From the NCBI GenBank assembly GCA_910587555.1, contig CAJULV010000104.1, positions 1 to 7,066 of the forward strand: DNA of 7,066 nucleotides, written 5' to 3'. This document shows positions 5,038 through 7,066 of the stretch, in pieces. The stretch comes from an uncultured Acetatifactor sp. Its GTDB lineage: Bacteria; Bacillota; Clostridia; Lachnospirales; Lachnospiraceae. Under the pieces are notes generated by a model. It searched no databases. It was not told the DNA's origin and saw only the letters and a list, made by a program, of their open reading frames with translations. Within the stretch, counting starts at the first letter, position 1. Every line of letters begins with the position of its first letter. The position numbers and the translations under genes are program-made.

Positions 5038-5745
5038 TTATAACCTTTCCGCTTCCCGTTCCGCCTGGCTTCTGCGGAGATATTCCGGGCGATGCTCCGC
5101 CGCCGTGACGGTCCTGCCCTCCGCATAGTATACCGCGCCCAAAGCCGCAATACTTGCCGCCCTCTGACGGTTATTGCCCGGCGGTGCCACATAAAACCGC
5201 AGCCCGCCGCACCCGCTTATGACATCGTGATACACGGGAACGCCGTCTCCGAGGAAAATCACCTCTCTTCCGAGTCCGGTCAGCCGTTCCAGAAGCTCCC
5301 CGATGTCCATGGGGTTCTGCGGCAATACTGTACGAAGGCGGAATTCCTCCCCGACGGGCACAAATTCATAAGCCGCCGTATACACCTGGTTCCTTCTGGC
5401 ATCCATAATCGGACATACCACCTTGTCCGTCCCGTACAGGTTCCATGCCAGTCCCTCCAGTGTGGGTACCTCCACCAGGGGCTTATCCAGCGCCAGTCCC
5501 AAGCCTTTTGCCGTAGCCGATCCGATGCGCAGCCCCGTAAAAGAACCCGGCCCGGAAGCGACGGCAATGGCGTCCACCGTATGCATGTCCAGTTCTATCA
5601 TATTCCGCAGCGCATCCAGCATGGGCAGGAGCGTCTGGGAATGGGTCTTTTTATAATTTATCGTATATTCCGCCACCAGTTCGCCGTCCTCCGCCACTGC
5701 TACGCCGGCAACGAGACCGGAACTGTCCAGCCCCAGTATTTTCAT
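5038..5745 (-). CDS. tsaB: t6A modification protein TsaB
   Basis: Non-catalytic partner that dimerises with TsaD and recruits TsaE in the t6A37 machinery. At 235 residues it has normal length. Motifs: MKILGLDSSG (1-10), KKTHSQTLLPM (32-42), the hallmark SGPGSFTGLRIG (64-75), MDARRNQVY (114-122), FLGDG (164-168) and a C-terminal PEYLRRSQAER (220-230). As in other TsaB proteins, the second ASKHA domain is degenerate and the HxxxH metal site of TsaD is absent. The ATG at 5745 is chosen because it opens directly on the conserved first strand and has AAGGGGG seven bases upstream. The frame stays open for 41 more codons upstream to a TTG at 5868, but that part lacks family similarity and its start has no good site. 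It follows tsaE by 140 bp and precedes rimI by 41 bp. Confidence 0.96.
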   Translation of the reverse strand: MKILGLDSSGLVAGVAVAEDGELVAEYTINYKKTHSQTLLPMLDALRNMIELDMHTVDAIAVASGPGSFTGLRIGSATAKGLGLALDKPLVEVPTLEGLAWNLYGTDKVVCPIMDARRNQVYTAAYEFVPVGEEFRLRTVLPQNPMDIGELLERLTGLGREVIFLGDGVPVYHDVISGCGGLRFYVAPPGNNRQRAASIAALGAVYYAEGRTVTAAEHRPEYLRRSQAEREAERL

Positions 5746-5831
5746 CTCTATACCCCCTTCTGCACCTGCGCATACATCCCGCTTTCTCCCGTCCTCAAAA
5801 GCGTGTCCGAAAATGCATTCCCGCCAGCTGC

Positions 5832-5845
5832 CGCGGTAAACCGCG
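5832..5845 (-). repeat. CGCGG/CCGCG hairpin in the tsaE-tsaB gap
   Basis: The 140-bp gap between tsaE and tsaB contains a perfect 5-bp GC stem with a TTTA tetraloop, about 87 bases before the tsaB start. No T-run follows. Its stem is identical to the hairpin ahead of ispD (1302-1317), and CCCT flanks both on the same side. It may be a short dispersed repeat. I see no promoter or gene in the rest of 5746-5885. Confidence 0.45.
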
Positions 5846-5885
5846 TTCCCTGATTCGCCGGAAAGCAATTCTCAAACACAGCCTG

Positions 5886-6362
5886 CTAAAGCTTCCCTCC
5901 GCGCACGCTTATCCTGCGGTAGTCAAAGCCCTTCTCCGGGTCTTTTCCGATATCGACATGTATACGGGATTTCGGTAATATTTCTTCGATTAAATCCGCC
6001 CATTCTATCAGGCAGACGCCCTCCCCGTAGATGCAGTCCTCAAAACCGATCTCGTCCATTTCCTCCACATCGGCAATCCGGTATACATCAAAATGATAAA
6101 GCGGAAGGCGCCCTCCCTCATAAACCTGAAGAATCGTAAAGGTGGGGCTGTTCACCGGTTCCCCGATCCCCAGCCCCTCCGCAAATCCCTGTGTAAAAAC
6201 GGTTTTCCCCACGCCCAGATCCCCGGTAAGCGTATAGACCGTCCCTGCTGTGCTGCGTTCTCCCAGCATCTTTCCCAGCATAAAAGTCTCTTCCGGTGAA
6301 TATGTCTCCGCAATGATACTTCCTTCCCTGTTCAGTTTTGACAGAATCTCTTCCATACTCAT
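5886..6362 (-). CDS. tsaE: t6A modification ATPase TsaE
   Basis: P-loop ATPase that binds the TsaB-TsaD dimer and drives the t6A cycle by ATP hydrolysis. With the ATG at 6362 the protein has 158 residues, normal for the family. Motifs: TYSPEETFMLG (20-30), Walker A GDLGVGKT (47-54), the switch region NSPTF (71-75), HFDVYR (90-95) with Asp92, and IEWAD (119-123) with Glu120 and Trp121. All key ATPase residues are present. The open frame extends nine codons upstream to a GTG at 6389, which has no ribosome binding site; the ATG at 6362 has AGAGG 11 bases upstream, slightly long, and another ATG lies two codons in. It follows the YcxB-like gene by 68 bp and precedes tsaB by 140 bp. Upstream readthrough is likely, as no promoter is evident between them. 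Confidence 0.96.
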   Translation of the reverse strand: MSMEEILSKLNREGSIIAETYSPEETFMLGKMLGERSTAGTVYTLTGDLGVGKTVFTQGFAEGLGIGEPVNSPTFTILQVYEGGRLPLYHFDVYRIADVEEMDEIGFEDCIYGEGVCLIEWADLIEEILPKSRIHVDIGKDPEKGFDYRRISVRGGKL

Positions 6363-6430
6363 ATAAAAACCAGCCTCTTGTGATCTCACAGTCTTAAGGA
6401 ACTGTACAAACCCACTTACAGCCCCCTCAT

Positions 6431-6907
6431 TCAGGAGCGTATCTTTACTCTCGCAGGCGGCATATGGGTGGAAATCATCTCAATTACAGCGTTCCGCTGA
6501 TCACCCATCTGCCGTTTCGGGAATATGGTGGCATTGACACGGGAAGTATAGACAATGATACTCCTTCCCGTGGACACGGCCTTATGCATATCTCCCCAAG
6601 CCATTTTCTCCTGCGCTTCCCCCTGGGAAACCGTCAGGCCCTCCTCGTCAAGGATGTATGTGAGCGGTTCCTGAAAACTGGGATTGCTCAGAATCTGGCT
6701 CCTGCTCTTAATAAACAGCGTCCACGGCAGATACAGCAGCATCACCAGTCCCAGCACTATGAAAATCCACTGCTTCGCGGCAAATGCAAACACAATCAGC
6801 AGCGCACCGAATGTACTTCCCACAAGTCCCGCGGGACTGTTGTAGGAATGCATCAGCATGTAGTCATATAAATCTCCGGCTTCAATCTTAACGGTCAGTT
6901 CAAGCAT
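6431..6907 (-). CDS. YcxB-like membrane protein
   Basis: A 158-residue protein resembling the uncharacterised YcxB family (named after Bacillus subtilis YcxB). A short N-terminal strand (MLELTVKIEAGDLYDYMLMH) is followed by two adjacent hydrophobic helices (about 27-45 and 47-66), then a positively charged linker and a cytoplasmic beta-rich domain (about 82-148). That domain shows the family pattern: YILDEEGLTVS, then KMAWGDMHKAV with the conserved Trp, then IIVYTS and the proline-lysine IFPKRQM. No function is established for the family. The ATG at 6907 is preferred over the adjacent GTG at 6910 because AGGTG lies seven bases before the ATG but only four before the GTG. It is the first gene of the series here, behind the promoter-like site at 6959-6987, and 68 bp before tsaE. 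The association with t6A genes may be just positional. Confidence 0.85.
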   Translation of the reverse strand: MLELTVKIEAGDLYDYMLMHSYNSPAGLVGSTFGALLIVFAFAAKQWIFIVLGLVMLLYLPWTLFIKSRSQILSNPSFQEPLTYILDEEGLTVSQGEAQEKMAWGDMHKAVSTGRSIIVYTSRVNATIFPKRQMGDQRNAVIEMISTHMPPARVKIRS

Positions 6908-6958
6908 CACATTTCACCTGTGTAGAGTAGAATAAACAGTAAATAAGTTCTGTGTGAC

Positions 6959-6987
6959 ATTTTACTCTAAAAATGTAAAAAAAGCAA
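6959..6987 (-). promoter_or_regulatory. Probable promoter of the ycxB-like/tsaE/tsaB/rimI series
   Basis: On the minus strand a -10 TAAAAT (6959-6964) is 17 bases from TTGCTT (6982-6987), which keeps the TTG of a -35. The surroundings are very AT-rich, unlike the coding DNA. Transcription would begin near 6952, giving a leader of about 45 nt. A perfect TTGACA at 7020-7025 has no partner -10 and is not counted. Confidence 0.5.
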
Positions 6988-7014
6988 GTAAAAAACCAAA
7001 CGGAAGCTTTTTTT
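6977..7014. repeat. 9-bp inverted repeat overlapping the -35
   Basis: Arms AAAAAAAGC (6977-6985) and GCTTTTTTT (7006-7014) pair perfectly around a 20-base loop. With A and T runs on opposite sides it resembles a low-GC bidirectional terminator for whatever lies to the right, but only two GC pairs make it weak. It could equally be a protein-binding operator covering the -35. A second AT-rich inverted repeat, GCGAAA/TTTCGC (7034-7039 and 7053-7058), lies just upstream. No gene is visible from 6908 to 7066. Confidence 0.35.
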
Positions 7015-7066
7015 GAAAATGTCAACATTAAATGCGAAAGTTTTTTTGATTTTTTCGCTTTCAGCA

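Noticed and set aside
5092..5853. A 253-codon open frame on the plus strand
   Set aside because: It is antisense to tsaB, has no recognisable domain, and arises from the codon pattern of the real gene.
5746..5868. A 41-codon N-terminal extension of tsaB from a TTG
   Set aside because: The conserved protein starts at MKILGLDSSG with a strong ribosome binding site at 5745; the extension has no family similarity.
6363..6400. A hairpin that could hide the tsaE ribosome binding site (TGTG/CACA plus CCTT/GAGG)
   Set aside because: Only 4-bp stems with an asymmetric internal loop; too weak to claim.
1..7066. CRISPR array, transposase, phage, toxin-antitoxin or defence genes
   Set aside because: I looked for regularly spaced repeats, terminal inverted repeats and typical small gene pairs and found none; all the main open frames are housekeeping or family-like proteins.

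Overview
The window reads as ordinary chromosomal housekeeping DNA from an anaerobic Firmicute, most likely a Lachnospiraceae / Clostridium cluster XIVa type bacterium. The basis is the character of the proteins (clostridial-type RNase Z, TsaD and YcxB-like sequences), strong GGAGG-like ribosome binding sites, AT-rich TTGACA/TATAAT-type promoters in front of fairly GC-rich genes, and two tRNA genes without an encoded CCA. The genus cannot be fixed from this stretch.

Every supported gene is on the minus strand, so transcription runs from the right end (7066) to the left end (1). In that order: an AT-rich promoter region (6908-7066); a YcxB-like two-helix membrane protein (6431-6907); tsaE (5886-6362), tsaB (5038-5745) and rimI (4553-4996); an internal promoter-like site and a leader hairpin; a small four-cysteine protein (4164-4412); RNase Z (3123-4034); a signal-anchored protein of unknown function (2536-3111); tsaD (1406-2431); ispD (498-1253); then a strong separate promoter driving two tRNA-Ser genes, UGA (262-347) and GGA (114-202). 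The last 113 bases hold no gene I can identify.

The core is tRNA biology. TsaE, TsaB and TsaD are three of the four bacterial proteins that make N6-threonylcarbamoyladenosine (t6A) at position 37 of tRNAs reading ANN codons. The fourth, TsaC, which makes the threonylcarbamoyl-AMP precursor, is not in the window. RimI, an N-acetyltransferase, is a very common passenger of this cluster. RNase Z matures the 3' ends of tRNA precursors lacking an encoded CCA, which is what both tRNA-Ser genes here are. IspD (non-mevalonate isoprenoid synthesis) is metabolically unrelated and is placed last in the gene series.

I see no mobile element, CRISPR array, phage or toxin-antitoxin gene, and no clearly new system. 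The points most worth a second look are the two uncharacterised proteins lying between rimI and tsaD, a well-formed RNA structure just ahead of the tsaD ribosome binding site, phased A-tracts upstream of the tRNA-Ser promoter, short hairpin repeats ahead of ispD and tsaB, and the unidentified left edge next to the tRNA genes.
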